Of a DNA stretch of 53,752 nucleotides, positions 17,515 to 24,610 are shown piece by piece. The translations under genes were made by a program, and so were the position numbers. The stretch lies in assembly GCA_938015295.1 (NCBI GenBank), contig CALLQB010000094.1, positions 1-53,752 of the forward strand. The letters run 5' to 3'. The notes beneath the pieces were generated by a model that was given only the letters and a program-made list of their open reading frames with translations, did no database searches and was not told where the DNA came from. The stretch comes from an uncultured Acidimicrobiales bacterium. GTDB taxonomy: Bacteria; Actinomycetota; Acidimicrobiia; Acidimicrobiales; SHLQ01. Position 1 is the stretch's first letter; every line of letters begins with the position of its first letter.

Positions 17515-18090
17515 TCACAGACGGCGGGTGGCAATCCACGAAGCGAGTTCACTGGTCAGGCGATCAAGGCTCTCAAGAGCGCTGCGATAATGCCGTTTTG
17601 CTTTCTTGTGCGGATCCGGAACTTCGTCTGGACCGCCTTCGCCCATCAGGTCACCAAAACTTCGTTGCTCGGCGAGGAACGACAAACTTTCCTCCAAGGT
17701 TACGTCTGGCGGGGCTGCGGTTGCAGTCCGCACAAGTCCCCCCAAGGTGTGTACGCGGTGCGCTGCGTCGGGAGCAAGCACGATGATCTCGCGTGCATGG
17801 CGCCGCTCCATGGTGATGACCAAGTCCGCAGCGTTCACCAGCTCGGCAGTGAGTTTGCGACTTTGGTGGGTTGACAGGTCGATGCCCGCTGGGCGAACAA
17901 GCCCAGCCATAACGTTGTCGGCCGATCGGCCGTCAAAAAGAAAACCCGCCGAGGCGAGAGACGATTCGACACCATGGCGCGCCAACTTTTCGCTGACCAT
18001 GCGCTCGACGACAGGGGACCTGCAGATGTTTGCCGTGCAAACGGCAAGGATTCGGGGGTGGGAGACGTCATCTCCGTGAGGCCAAGACAC
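17515..18090 (-). CDS. low-molecular-weight protein tyrosine phosphatase
   Basis: A 191-residue enzyme with the P-loop CTANICRSP (Cys18, Arg24) and a later DPHKK segment with the general-acid Asp, as in Wzb/YwlE. It should dephosphorylate the BY-kinase at 2177-3862 and so control exopolysaccharide assembly, or act on other phosphoproteins. The family is usually about 150 residues; the extra length is a short N-terminal leader and a longer region before DPHKK. The GTG at 18090 lies 6 nt after a TAGTCT box, suggesting its own leaderless promoter inside the end of the hydrolase gene. Confidence 0.85.
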   Translation of the reverse strand: MSWPHGDDVSHPRILAVCTANICRSPVVERMVSEKLARHGVESSLASAGFLFDGRSADNVMAGLVRPAGIDLSTHQSRKLTAELVNAADLVITMERRHAREIIVLAPDAAHRVHTLGGLVRTATAAPPDVTLEESLSFLAEQRSFGDLMGEGGPDEVPDPHKKAKRHYRSALESLDRLTSELASWIATRRL

Positions 18091-18096
18091 AGCTAC

Positions 18097-18102
18097 AGAC
18101 TA
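18097..18102 (-). promoter_or_regulatory. candidate -10 box (leaderless) of tyrosine phosphatase
   Basis: On the minus strand TAGTCT ends 6 nt before the GTG at 18090. It overlaps the last bases of the upstream hydrolase gene. Confidence 0.4.
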
Positions 18103-18873
18103 GTGCTGCTCGTCGGCCGGTGAGTGCACCGTGCCCCCGTACCTCTGGCGGTCGAGCCAACCGAGCAGGACGGCGACAGCACGCGGATCGTGGCGCAGAC
18201 CGTGCCCAGCACCGTGAATAATCCGAAGATCAGCTGACTCGTGTGCGTCGGCTATCGCCCTCGCGTCGAATTGCGGCACGACATCGTCGGCACTTCCGTG
18301 CAGCACGAGCAGCGGTACAGTGAGCTCTTCGGCCCCGTGGACCGCCCGGAACCCGTCTAGCTCAGCGGACCAGGCCGCAAAGTCAGCGGGAAACGATTCG
18401 CTTTTCACTGCGCCGAGTTCACGCGCCCATAACAGCAAGTCACGCGGATTTCGGGCCCAATCGTCGAAGTCGGCTGGCGAACCCAACGAGGCCACCCCTG
18501 CAACATTGTCTCGATGCGCTCCTGTGCAGATGGCAAGTGCTCCGCCGGTACCAAAACCTGCGACAAACACATCGGTCGTCGTTTCAATGGCAGCCGCTGC
18601 GTCGATAGCGGCGCAAAGATCAGTGAACCAGCCGCGAAGTGAGAAGTCGCCTTCGGAGCCGCCCACTCCCCTCGCGGTGAAAGACAACGCGTTCCATCCC
18701 ATCGAGTCGCAGATGCGCTCGGCCAGGCTCGGCATCGACGAGTACGAAGATGTTCCGGGTCCCGAAGGGAACCCATGGGCAATCACAACTGCGGGGACCG
18801 GCTCGTCGCGGTCGCCGAGAAAGAGCTCGCCGCGCAGACGAAATCCCTCACTGAGAATTTCGATGTCGGCCAA
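18100..18873 (-). CDS. alpha/beta-hydrolase-fold protein lacking the serine nucleophile
   Basis: A 257-residue protein of the dienelactone hydrolase/BAAT-like alpha/beta group (AHGFPSGPG oxyanion region, SFTARGVGGSEG, LHGSADDVVP with Asp196/197, GAGHGLRHD with His224/228). The nucleophile elbow, normally GxSxGG, reads G-F-G-T-G-G at 106-111, so glycine replaces the expected serine at 108. Thr109 is next to the position and could not occupy it without a shift. The protein may have lost catalysis or use another residue. The TTG start lies 2 nt after the stop of the small upstream gene, so the two are co-transcribed. Confidence 0.7.
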   Translation of the reverse strand: MADIEILSEGFRLRGELFLGDRDEPVPAVVIAHGFPSGPGTSSYSSMPSLAERICDSMGWNALSFTARGVGGSEGDFSLRGWFTDLCAAIDAAAAIETTTDVFVAGFGTGGALAICTGAHRDNVAGVASLGSPADFDDWARNPRDLLLWARELGAVKSESFPADFAAWSAELDGFRAVHGAEELTVPLLVLHGSADDVVPQFDARAIADAHESADLRIIHGAGHGLRHDPRAVAVLLGWLDRQRYGGTVHSPADEQH

Positions 18874-18875
18874 GG

Positions 18876-19067
18876 TCAGGCGCTGCGGGCCCTATAGCCG
18901 CGGTTACGAGCCTCCGCGAGCGTGTCCGGCCCGAAGCAAATACCCGCATCAGCGGCGAGAACATCGTCGATAACCGAAGCGTCCTCAACAGCGTCAAGGT
19001 CGTAGACGAGCTGCGTCCGCTTGTCGCCGAGCCACCGATTCTCATGAAAATTTGTCGGACGTTCCAC
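18876..19067 (-). CDS. small conserved-looking protein of unknown function
   Basis: A 63-residue soluble protein with an HENRWLGDKRTQLVYDLD segment and an FGPDTLAEARNRGYR C-terminus. It has no membrane helix or metal site. I have the impression of similar short actinobacterial proteins but cannot name a family. The GTG start at 19067 has a perfect AGGAG 5 nt upstream, which decides the start and argues that the gene is real. It is the first gene of a pair with the hydrolase-like gene. Confidence 0.65.
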   Translation of the reverse strand: MERPTNFHENRWLGDKRTQLVYDLDAVEDASVIDDVLAADAGICFGPDTLAEARNRGYRARSA

Positions 19068-19229
19068 GCAAACTCCTGGTCGAAAAGCTGATCCTCAGTG
19101 TAGCGCTGTGTGCCGACCCTACGGCGCCCCGGGTCAGTGTTCGCCAACGCCAATCGGCGTCAACAGATGCTCATTTCGCGCGCTGGTCGGTCGATTGGAA
19201 GACGCTTCTGCTTCTCGAAACCTGGCGCA

Positions 19230-21011
19230 ATGAACTCCTCCTCACCTTCATCTTCATCTTCACCACCGGCCCGGTCGGCCTCGTCCGCGGCGACCTCGCC
19301 GGAGCCAGGCCCGGTGCCTGGCTCAACAGCAAGCTCGGGCGGCTCAAAGGTGGCGATTGTCGCTGCGGCGGCCGTGCTCGTTGTTGGCCTGATTGCGTTG
19401 TTCCTCGCAGGCGGCTCAAGCGAAGATTTTGCCGTCGACCTCTCGGTAGTCGAGCCCACACCTGAGTCGTTGTCGACTCCCGATCGCCTGTCGTGCCCCA
19501 CGGCAGCCACAGCGACAAGTCCGCTGGAAGGTTCGTATTTCGTAGCCGACCAGGGTCGCGTCGATGGATCAGCATTCGCCTCGCGGGCTGTTGTTGCTTG
19601 GAACCTAAGCGTCACCTCTGCGACCAATGACGTTGACACTGCCTCGTTCGTCGTCGACTTCAACGATTCGACGGACGAGAACGAGGGCATTCTTTGCAGC
19701 TTCGTCGTGGCCGATGATCCGGCCAACGTGTCGAGTGAAGGCACCGGACAAACCACTGCGTCGTGGTCACCAGCTGATGTTGACAGCGAATCGTTTGAGG
19801 GGACCCTCACCGTCGAAGGCTTGACAAAGGGCGAAACAAGCATCGTCCAGCTGTGGACACTGATCGATCCCGAAGCTGGCCAACAGCCGAACCTTCGCAC
19901 GCGTGTGAATCCCGAGCTCGGAACGTCTGCGAACCCGACGGCCCAAAGTGTACGAACGTCGTTCAAGCAACCCGTCGAGCCTACGGAGGGAACGCTCGAA
20001 CTTGCGCTCAACGATGGCGACGGTGAACTCACCGCTGGCGGGCCGCTACTCGCCACATGGACAGTGTCGAACACGACTGCCGACCGGGTCTTTGACTTTG
20101 TCGATCTCGCTGGCTCCTTTGAGGGAGACATCATGCCGGAATCGGTCTCCGTCGTGTCTGATACTGACGGCTCGCCCACTGTCTGTGATCTCGCTGACGG
20201 CGGCTTTGTCTGCACGCTTGGATTCGTGAAGCCCGGGGAAAATGTCGTGATCAGCGCACTCGGGCGCGTCGACGCCGTCCCCGAATCGTTCTTTACCGGC
20301 AACAGCGGTAGCTGCGACGACGGGAGCGAAGACCTGTGCACGCACGGAACGCTTGGCTACCTTGGGCAATTCGACCGCAACGAGATAAAGATTTCTGAAG
20401 CGGCAGACATCGCGCAGGCCGGCGAACTCAGCGTCGCAGTATTTAGCGACCCTGAGGTGGGCTACGTCAACCGGCCACTAACCCTGAAGGTGGTGATGAC
20501 CACCTCCAACGACGACGTTGCGATCGATACGATCACGCTCACTGGCTGCGCCGACGAGATCCTCGACCTTGAGAGCGGCGACATTGACGGCGATGACCGG
20601 CTTGACCGCAGCGAAGTGTGGCAGTTCGCCTGTTTGGCTCGTCTCAGCTCTGCCGACGGCGAAGTCATTGTACGAGGTCGCGACGCTGCTGGCGGACCGG
20701 CACAGCTAAAGACCAGCTTCGAGGTCGAACTGATTGGCCCGGGCGTTCGACTCGTACGGTCAACAACCGAAGACGCCGCTATCTTCACCGTCGATAACCG
20801 AGGTGACGTCGAGCTCAACGAGTTGGCCGTGACCTCGACCGGCTGCGACGCCGAGTTCGTCAACGGCGACACCGACGGTGACGGCGCCGTCGACCCGTCT
20901 GAAGAATGGACGTTTCGCTGTCCACTCGACGCAGGCCCCGGGCGAGTGTTCGCCGTCGATGTACTCGGCGGAGTGGTCACTGCTACCGAGGTCCTCGAGG
21001 AAGACCTCTAG
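19230..21011 (+). CDS. membrane-anchored surface protein with DUF11-like beta-sandwich domains
   Basis: A protein of about 593 residues. A Ser/Pro-rich cytoplasmic N-terminus is followed by one membrane helix (about residues 41-63) and a long extracellular part with beta-sandwich segments like DUF11/conserved-repeat domains. Two late segments repeat the same scheme: a Cys-containing strand (TLTGCADEI, TSTGCDAEF), an acidic calcium-loop-like DIDGDDRLD or DTDGDGAVD, then a closing strand with Cys (WQFACLA, WTFRCPL). I take ATG 19230 because it places the short tail directly before the helix; GTG 19110 or ATG 19167 are possible. No enzymatic domain is seen. It probably decorates the cell surface. 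A hairpin follows at 21035. Confidence 0.7.
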   Translation: MNSSSPSSSSSPPARSASSAATSPEPGPVPGSTASSGGSKVAIVAAAAVLVVGLIALFLAGGSSEDFAVDLSVVEPTPESLSTPDRLSCPTAATATSPLEGSYFVADQGRVDGSAFASRAVVAWNLSVTSATNDVDTASFVVDFNDSTDENEGILCSFVVADDPANVSSEGTGQTTASWSPADVDSESFEGTLTVEGLTKGETSIVQLWTLIDPEAGQQPNLRTRVNPELGTSANPTAQSVRTSFKQPVEPTEGTLELALNDGDGELTAGGPLLATWTVSNTTADRVFDFVDLAGSFEGDIMPESVSVVSDTDGSPTVCDLADGGFVCTLGFVKPGENVVISALGRVDAVPESFFTGNSGSCDDGSEDLCTHGTLGYLGQFDRNEIKISEAADIAQAGELSVAVFSDPEVGYVNRPLTLKVVMTTSNDDVAIDTITLTGCADEILDLESGDIDGDDRLDRSEVWQFACLARLSSADGEVIVRGRDAAGGPAQLKTSFEVELIGPGVRLVRSTTEDAAIFTVDNRGDVELNELAVTSTGCDAEFVNGDTDGDGAVDPSEEWTFRCPLDAGPGRVFAVDVLGGVVTATEVLEEDL

Positions 21012-21034
21012 CGGCAACTTGTTGGCAAAAAGTT

Positions 21035-21062
21035 GAACGGAGGCCACGAATGGCCTCCGTTC
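21035..21062 (+). terminator. hairpin after surface-protein gene
   Basis: A perfect 12-bp stem, GAACGGAGGCCA with TGGCCTCCGTTC, and a 4-nt loop, starting 24 nt after the stop. There is no T-run on the plus strand. Read on the minus strand the loop is UUCG and a T5 run follows, so it may be bidirectional. Confidence 0.6.
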
Positions 21063-21112
21063 GATCCACAAGTTAAAGAACCGCCGCAAGCGACGGAACT
21101 GTGGGCTGGAAA

Positions 21113-21224
21113 CTGCACACGGTGCCTAATCGAAGCGAGCGGGACATGCTCGCGGCTGAGTGTGCAGGGTGGCTGGCGAGTATTCACCAACTGCTCCAGC
21201 GGGCTTGCCTAGCGGCCAGCCACC
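21113..21224 (+). ncRNA. candidate structured RNA/leader element
   Basis: In the 367-bp gap before the LPETG gene, three nested or adjacent perfect stems can be drawn. P1 pairs CTGCACAC (21113-21120) with GTGTGCAG (21160-21167). Inside it, GCGAGC (21135-21140) pairs with GCTCGC (21148-21153). Immediately after P1, GGTGGCTGGC (21168-21177) pairs with GCCAGCCACC (21215-21224). I do not recognise a known riboswitch consensus. Strand and function are unknown; plus strand is assumed because the LPETG gene follows. Confidence 0.3.
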
Positions 21225-21272
21225 TCCGAAGTCCCAAATCTATTACCAGTGATGTGGACCACCTCCTCTCTT

Positions 21273-21284
21273 TCGGTATACCGA
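21273..21284. promoter_or_regulatory. 12-bp palindrome upstream of LPETG gene
   Basis: TCGGTATACCGA is a perfect palindrome about 95 bp before the GTG at 21379 and may be an operator. The rest of the gap (21285-21378) shows no gene and no clear promoter. Confidence 0.3.
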
Positions 21285-21378
21285 GTTAACCACAAACCGC
21301 ACGACAATGTTGGGTCATTTAGCCCTTCTTCGTTTCGTGACCTTTCAATCCATCTCAGTACTGTGGTAAACCGGAGAT

Positions 21379-21996
21379 GTGACCCCCCAACGTGTATCCC
21401 CCCTCAAAGTCCTACTCACCCTGCCTTTCAGCGTGGCTTTTGCTGCCTGTCTGGCGCTGCTCTTTGCCAGCCCGGTTAGCGCCCAGAACGAAGATGCCAC
21501 CGCCACGCTGGGCGGCGCTGGCTGCGACGGCGACAACGTCGAATTGGTGATCTCGACCACCGCTGGCGAAGCGCTCGTCACGCAGAATGCGAGCCCAGAA
21601 GGCGGCGACTGGGAAATGATGGTCAGCATTCCAGCCCGCAACGAACCAGTCATCGCCTCCGCAACGTGTTTCTCGGGCGACGTTCCACTGGTGAACTACT
21701 CCCCGATCAGTCTCCGCGTGCAGCCAGGTGTTGAAGTCGGCGGCGTGATCGAACTCCCGGCAAATCCAATCGAAGGCGCTGCAGCACAGACGGCCGCGAC
21801 AGACACGCCTGCTACGCCCGAGGCGCTCCCGGAAACGGGTCCGTACACCGTTGGCCTCACCGCTCTTGCCGTTGCGCTCATTGCCGCTGGCCTGGGTATG
21901 GCGTTTGTGTCCAACCAAATGCGGACAGTTTCGCCGGTCGCCGTCAACCGAAACAGCGGCTGGATGAGCTCGCACTGGGACCGCAACGAAGGCTAG
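21379..21996 (+). CDS. secreted protein with LPETG sorting-like signal
   Basis: A 205-residue protein. It has a signal peptide (about residues 9-35, ending VSAQ), an extracellular domain with two Cys (about 49 and 97), a T/A/P-rich linker, LPETG (about residues 150-154), a hydrophobic helix and a polar tail of about 28 residues. This resembles a sortase substrate, but the tail is longer and less basic than usual (RTVSPVAVNR). It could therefore simply be a C-terminally anchored membrane protein. No sortase gene is in the window. The GTG start has GGAG only 2 nt upstream, so initiation may use another signal. Confidence 0.7.
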   Translation: MTPQRVSPLKVLLTLPFSVAFAACLALLFASPVSAQNEDATATLGGAGCDGDNVELVISTTAGEALVTQNASPEGGDWEMMVSIPARNEPVIASATCFSGDVPLVNYSPISLRVQPGVEVGGVIELPANPIEGAAAQTAATDTPATPEALPETGPYTVGLTALAVALIAAGLGMAFVSNQMRTVSPVAVNRNSGWMSSHWDRNEG

Positions 21997-22006
21997 CGGT
22001 CTGCCG

Positions 22007-22450
22007 CTAGTCGGCTACCTCAACACCAATCGCACCGATCTTTCGCAGGTACTGCATCTGGAGATCGAGCACTAGGACAACGTCGAGTGCCTCGACGTCG
22101 GGGCGCTCGGCCAGGGCTTTGCTCACGACGTACTGCACCGACTCATCTTCGCCGGCGACGACCGGCTCCTCGCCCTCGTCATAGACGCCGAGCTCTTGGC
22201 CATACTCGCTGGCCATTCCCGCTTCGTCGAAGTAGTCGAGGTGCCAGAACAGAATCTGCCGCACGTCGCCGTAGCTAAGACGCGCCGTTGCTTCGTCAGG
22301 GAGGTGGTCACCGATCCAGGCGACGGCGTCTTCAAGCTCGAGTACGGCGGGGGTCACGTCGCCTTCAAGTTGGCTGACCACCCCACCAACGGCCACCAAC
22401 GCGATGACGACGATGAGCATGAATACAACGATCCAAACAATCACGAGCAC
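22007..22450 (-). CDS. membrane-anchored protein of unknown function
   Basis: A 147-residue protein with one strongly hydrophobic N-terminal helix (residues 2-24) and an acidic soluble part containing WIGDHLPDEATARLSYGDVRQILFWHLDYF and a C-terminal amphipathic segment. The conserved look of the W/H/Y-rich segment suggests a real family, but I cannot name it and see no catalytic motif. A start at GTG 22450, GTG 22444 or ATG 22420 is possible; all keep the helix. It lies convergent to the LPETG gene and 168 bp downstream of the acyl-CoA dehydrogenase. Confidence 0.65.
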   Translation of the reverse strand: MLVIVWIVVFMLIVVIALVAVGGVVSQLEGDVTPAVLELEDAVAWIGDHLPDEATARLSYGDVRQILFWHLDYFDEAGMASEYGQELGVYDEGEEPVVAGEDESVQYVVSKALAERPDVEALDVVLVLDLQMQYLRKIGAIGVEVAD

Positions 22451-22533
22451 GTCTAGGTCTCTTTTCTTCGTTTCTCTTTGCTGATCTTGTGGCTTGGGGC
22501 CACTGGCAGCTCCGCTGCGTTCTTTACGCGACT

Positions 22534-22559
22534 GTAGGCCCGGCCGAAGCCGAGCCTAC
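22534..22559 (-). terminator. UUCG-loop hairpin downstream of acyl-CoA dehydrogenase
   Basis: On the minus strand GTAGGC-t/g-CGGC closes on a CGGC-UUCG-GCCG tetraloop (stem of 6 + 4 bp with one mismatch). It begins about 60 nt after the dehydrogenase stop. There is no strong T-run. Confidence 0.5.
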
Positions 22560-22618
22560 GAGTCAATTTGGTTCTTTACCTGATCAGCGCCGGTAGTCGC
22601 CGCCCATCGGGTCGGCCG

Positions 22619-23734
22619 CTAGATGCCGATGCGCTGAGCGAGAAGCTCGCGGTGATAGGTGGGATCGCCGAACAGCAGCTCGCTGCTCTTTGCTCGCTTG
22701 AAGTACAGATGCGCAGGGTGTTCCCAGGTGAAACCAATGCCGCCGTGGATCTGAATATTCTCTGCGGCTGCGTGGAAGTAGGCCTCTGAGCAATACGCCT
22801 TGGCAAGCGAGGCAACCGACGGAAGCTCGTCATTCAGCTCTGATGCGCACCAGCCGGCGTAGTACGCCGCGGACTTGGCAGATTCGACCTCGAGGAGCAT
22901 GTCTGCACACTTGTGCTTGATCGCCTGAAACGAACCGATTGGGCGTCCGAACTGCACCCGAACCTTGGCGTACTCGACCGACATGTCGAGGACCATCTGT
23001 GCGCCACCGACCTGTTCTGCGGCGAGCGCCACTGCAGCGAGGTCGAGCACTCGCTCGAGCACCGCCCAGCCGCCACCGTCTTCGCCGATGAGCTTCGCCG
23101 GAGTTCCTGCGAAGTCGAGGCGTGCTTGCTTGCGGGTCTGGTCCATCGTGGCGAGGGCCGTGCGGGTCAGACCCGCTGCGTCACCAGCGACATGGAACAG
23201 TGACACGCCTGCGTCGGTGCGGGCGGCGACGATAAGTTCGTTCGCAACATGGCCATCGAGGACGTACATCTTTGAGCCATCGAGCGTGTGCCCGTCTCCC
23301 GAAGCAGCGGCGGTCATCGCGATGCCCGACTCGTCCCACTTGCCATTCTCTTCGGTGAATGCCAGCGTTGCGATGGTTTCACCCGAGGCGATGCCGGGAA
23401 GCAGTGCGGCTTTGGCGGCGTCATCGCCCGAGTGCATAAGGGTGTTCGCTGCGAGTACGACCGAGGAGAAGTACGGGGCGCAGAGCAAGGAGCGACCCAT
23501 TTCTTCGAGAACAACGATCAGTTCGACGTAGCCGAAACCCTGCCCGCCAAATTCCTCGGGGATGATCAGACTTTGCAGGCCGAGCTGCTCTGCCATCTGC
23601 GACCATACAGCAGCGTCGTAGCCCTGCTCGGTGGCCATCTGTTCGCGGACAGCCTCTTCGGAGGATTTGTCGGCAAGAAAGGAGCGGACAAACTCTCGAA
23701 GCTGGTCTTGTTCTTCACTGAAGGCAAAATTCAT
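22619..23734 (-). CDS. acyl-CoA dehydrogenase
   Basis: A 371-residue flavoenzyme with the usual three parts. The N-terminal helical domain begins MNFAFSEEQDQLREFVR, the middle beta-domain contains LAFTEENGKWD, and the C-terminal helical domain carries RVQFGRPIGSFQAIKHKCADM, QIHGGIGFTWEHPAHLYFKRA and a terminal LLAQRIGI. The catalytic-base position varies in this class; GGIGFTWEH is the FAD/ETF-side signature of the FadE group. It oxidises an acyl-CoA to the enoyl-CoA with FAD. GGAG 5 nt before the ATG at 23734 fixes the start; a longer frame to 23935 would cross the toxin-antitoxin operator. Confidence 0.9.
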   Translation of the reverse strand: MNFAFSEEQDQLREFVRSFLADKSSEEAVREQMATEQGYDAAVWSQMAEQLGLQSLIIPEEFGGQGFGYVELIVVLEEMGRSLLCAPYFSSVVLAANTLMHSGDDAAKAALLPGIASGETIATLAFTEENGKWDESGIAMTAAASGDGHTLDGSKMYVLDGHVANELIVAARTDAGVSLFHVAGDAAGLTRTALATMDQTRKQARLDFAGTPAKLIGEDGGGWAVLERVLDLAAVALAAEQVGGAQMVLDMSVEYAKVRVQFGRPIGSFQAIKHKCADMLLEVESAKSAAYYAGWCASELNDELPSVASLAKAYCSEAYFHAAAENIQIHGGIGFTWEHPAHLYFKRAKSSELLFGDPTYHRELLAQRIGI

Positions 23735-23827
23735 GGGTTCTCCACATATCGCCCAGAAAACTGGGTAACGGGCTTGGTTGGTAGGTCGACCGTAGAGCAG
23801 TTCGCCGAGGCGAACAACTTCTGAGGT

Positions 23828-23841
23828 GTACACATGTGTAC
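23828..23841. promoter_or_regulatory. palindromic operator of toxin-antitoxin operon
   Basis: GTACACATGTGTAC is a perfect 14-bp palindrome. With the preceding T it contains TGTACA, the core reported for YefM/Phd-type operators. It covers the expected -35 region of the promoter whose -10 box is at 23860, so binding would repress the antitoxin-toxin genes. Confidence 0.6.
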
Positions 23842-23859
23842 GCATCTTCCCAAGCGGGG

Positions 23860-23865
23860 TACGCT
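23860..23865 (+). promoter_or_regulatory. candidate -10 box (leaderless) of antitoxin gene
   Basis: TACGCT ends 6 nt before ATG 23872. The palindrome at 23828-23841 sits about 18 bp upstream. Confidence 0.5.
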
Positions 23866-23871
23866 TTCTGC

Positions 23872-24180
23872 ATGGACCCAGCACCAGCCACCCGCCAACC
23901 AACGACACACATTGGCACCCGGGAGCTCCGGGCAAACGTCGCAGCGATGATCCGTAGAGCGAACAACGGCGAGCGGCTGGTCATCACCGTCGACGGAAAG
24001 CCACACGCAGTCCTTGGCCCAATCGAAAACAACGGTGCGGCCACACTTGACAGCCTTTATGCTGCCGGGCTCGCCGTACCCCCACGCGGTGCTCGACGCA
24101 CCGAAGCTCCTCTGCCGTCGCCGTTGGCTGCCGACGTTCGTCTCGGCCCCACCCTCGACAGCATCCGAGGTGGCACATGA
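23872..24180 (+). CDS. Phd/YefM-type antitoxin
   Basis: A 102-residue protein whose N-terminal part (HIGTRELRANVAAMIRRANNGERLVITVDGKPHAVLGP) is the Phd/YefM DNA-binding fold: a strand, a helix, then the ITVDGKP strand-turn. The C-terminal half is Pro/Arg-rich and probably disordered until it binds the toxin. It should repress its own promoter through the palindrome at 23828-23841 and neutralise the PIN toxin, whose ATG overlaps its stop (ATGA). The ATG at 23872 fits the promoter; an upstream in-frame ATG at 23836 lies inside the operator and is unlikely. Confidence 0.85.
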   Translation: MDPAPATRQPTTHIGTRELRANVAAMIRRANNGERLVITVDGKPHAVLGPIENNGAATLDSLYAAGLAVPPRGARRTEAPLPSPLAADVRLGPTLDSIRGGT

Positions 24181-24590
24181 CGCTGTACATCGATACGTCC
24201 GCTTTGCTTCGCCGGTATTTGGCCGACCCCGAGCGGCCTCTTGTGGTGGACGCAATGGAAGCCGATTCGGTGTGGTGCGGATCCGCGATCAGTCGAACCG
24301 AAGGCCTCATGGCGCTTCATCAGATTGCCTACAGCCAATCGCACCACGAAGAGCTGTGGCAACAGTTCCGATTGGATTGGGACAGCGTCGTGGAAATACC
24401 TGTCGACGATCGGTGTCTTTCGCGCGCTGCCGAAATCGGCGCACAGTTTCGCCTGCGTGCGGTCGACGCAATCCATCTTGCCGCAGCCGATCGGCTGCCT
24501 CGGCCCTTGTCATACCTCACCCTTGAACGCCAGCAACTTGCCGCTGCGGTGGAGCTGGGCTTCGCAGTGATCACTCCCCTCGCAGAGTAG
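24177..24590 (+). CDS. PIN-domain toxin (VapC family)
   Basis: A 137-residue PIN-domain ribonuclease. The acidic residues expected at the metal site are visible: Asp6 in YIDTSALL, Glu42 in SRTEGLMA and Asp97 in RAVDAIHLAAA. The fourth position (usually Asp in TxDxxL) is Glu117 in TLERQQL. VapC toxins cleave tRNA or rRNA and arrest growth. It is translationally coupled to a Phd-type antitoxin, a common pairing. Confidence 0.88.
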   Translation: MTLYIDTSALLRRYLADPERPLVVDAMEADSVWCGSAISRTEGLMALHQIAYSQSHHEELWQQFRLDWDSVVEIPVDDRCLSRAAEIGAQFRLRAVDAIHLAAADRLPRPLSYLTLERQQLAAAVELGFAVITPLAE

Positions 24591-24598
24591 CGCCGCGA

Positions 24599-24604
24599 TA
24601 CGAT
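24599..24604 (+). promoter_or_regulatory. candidate -10 box (leaderless) of MBL hydrolase gene
   Basis: TACGAT ends 6 nt before ATG 24611, with no ribosome binding site in between. Confidence 0.45.
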
Positions 24605-24610
24605 GCGCCA

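Noticed and set aside
23735..23935. N-terminal extension of the acyl-CoA dehydrogenase
   Set aside because: ATG 23734 has a good GGAG site and the normal family start; the extension crosses the toxin-antitoxin operator.
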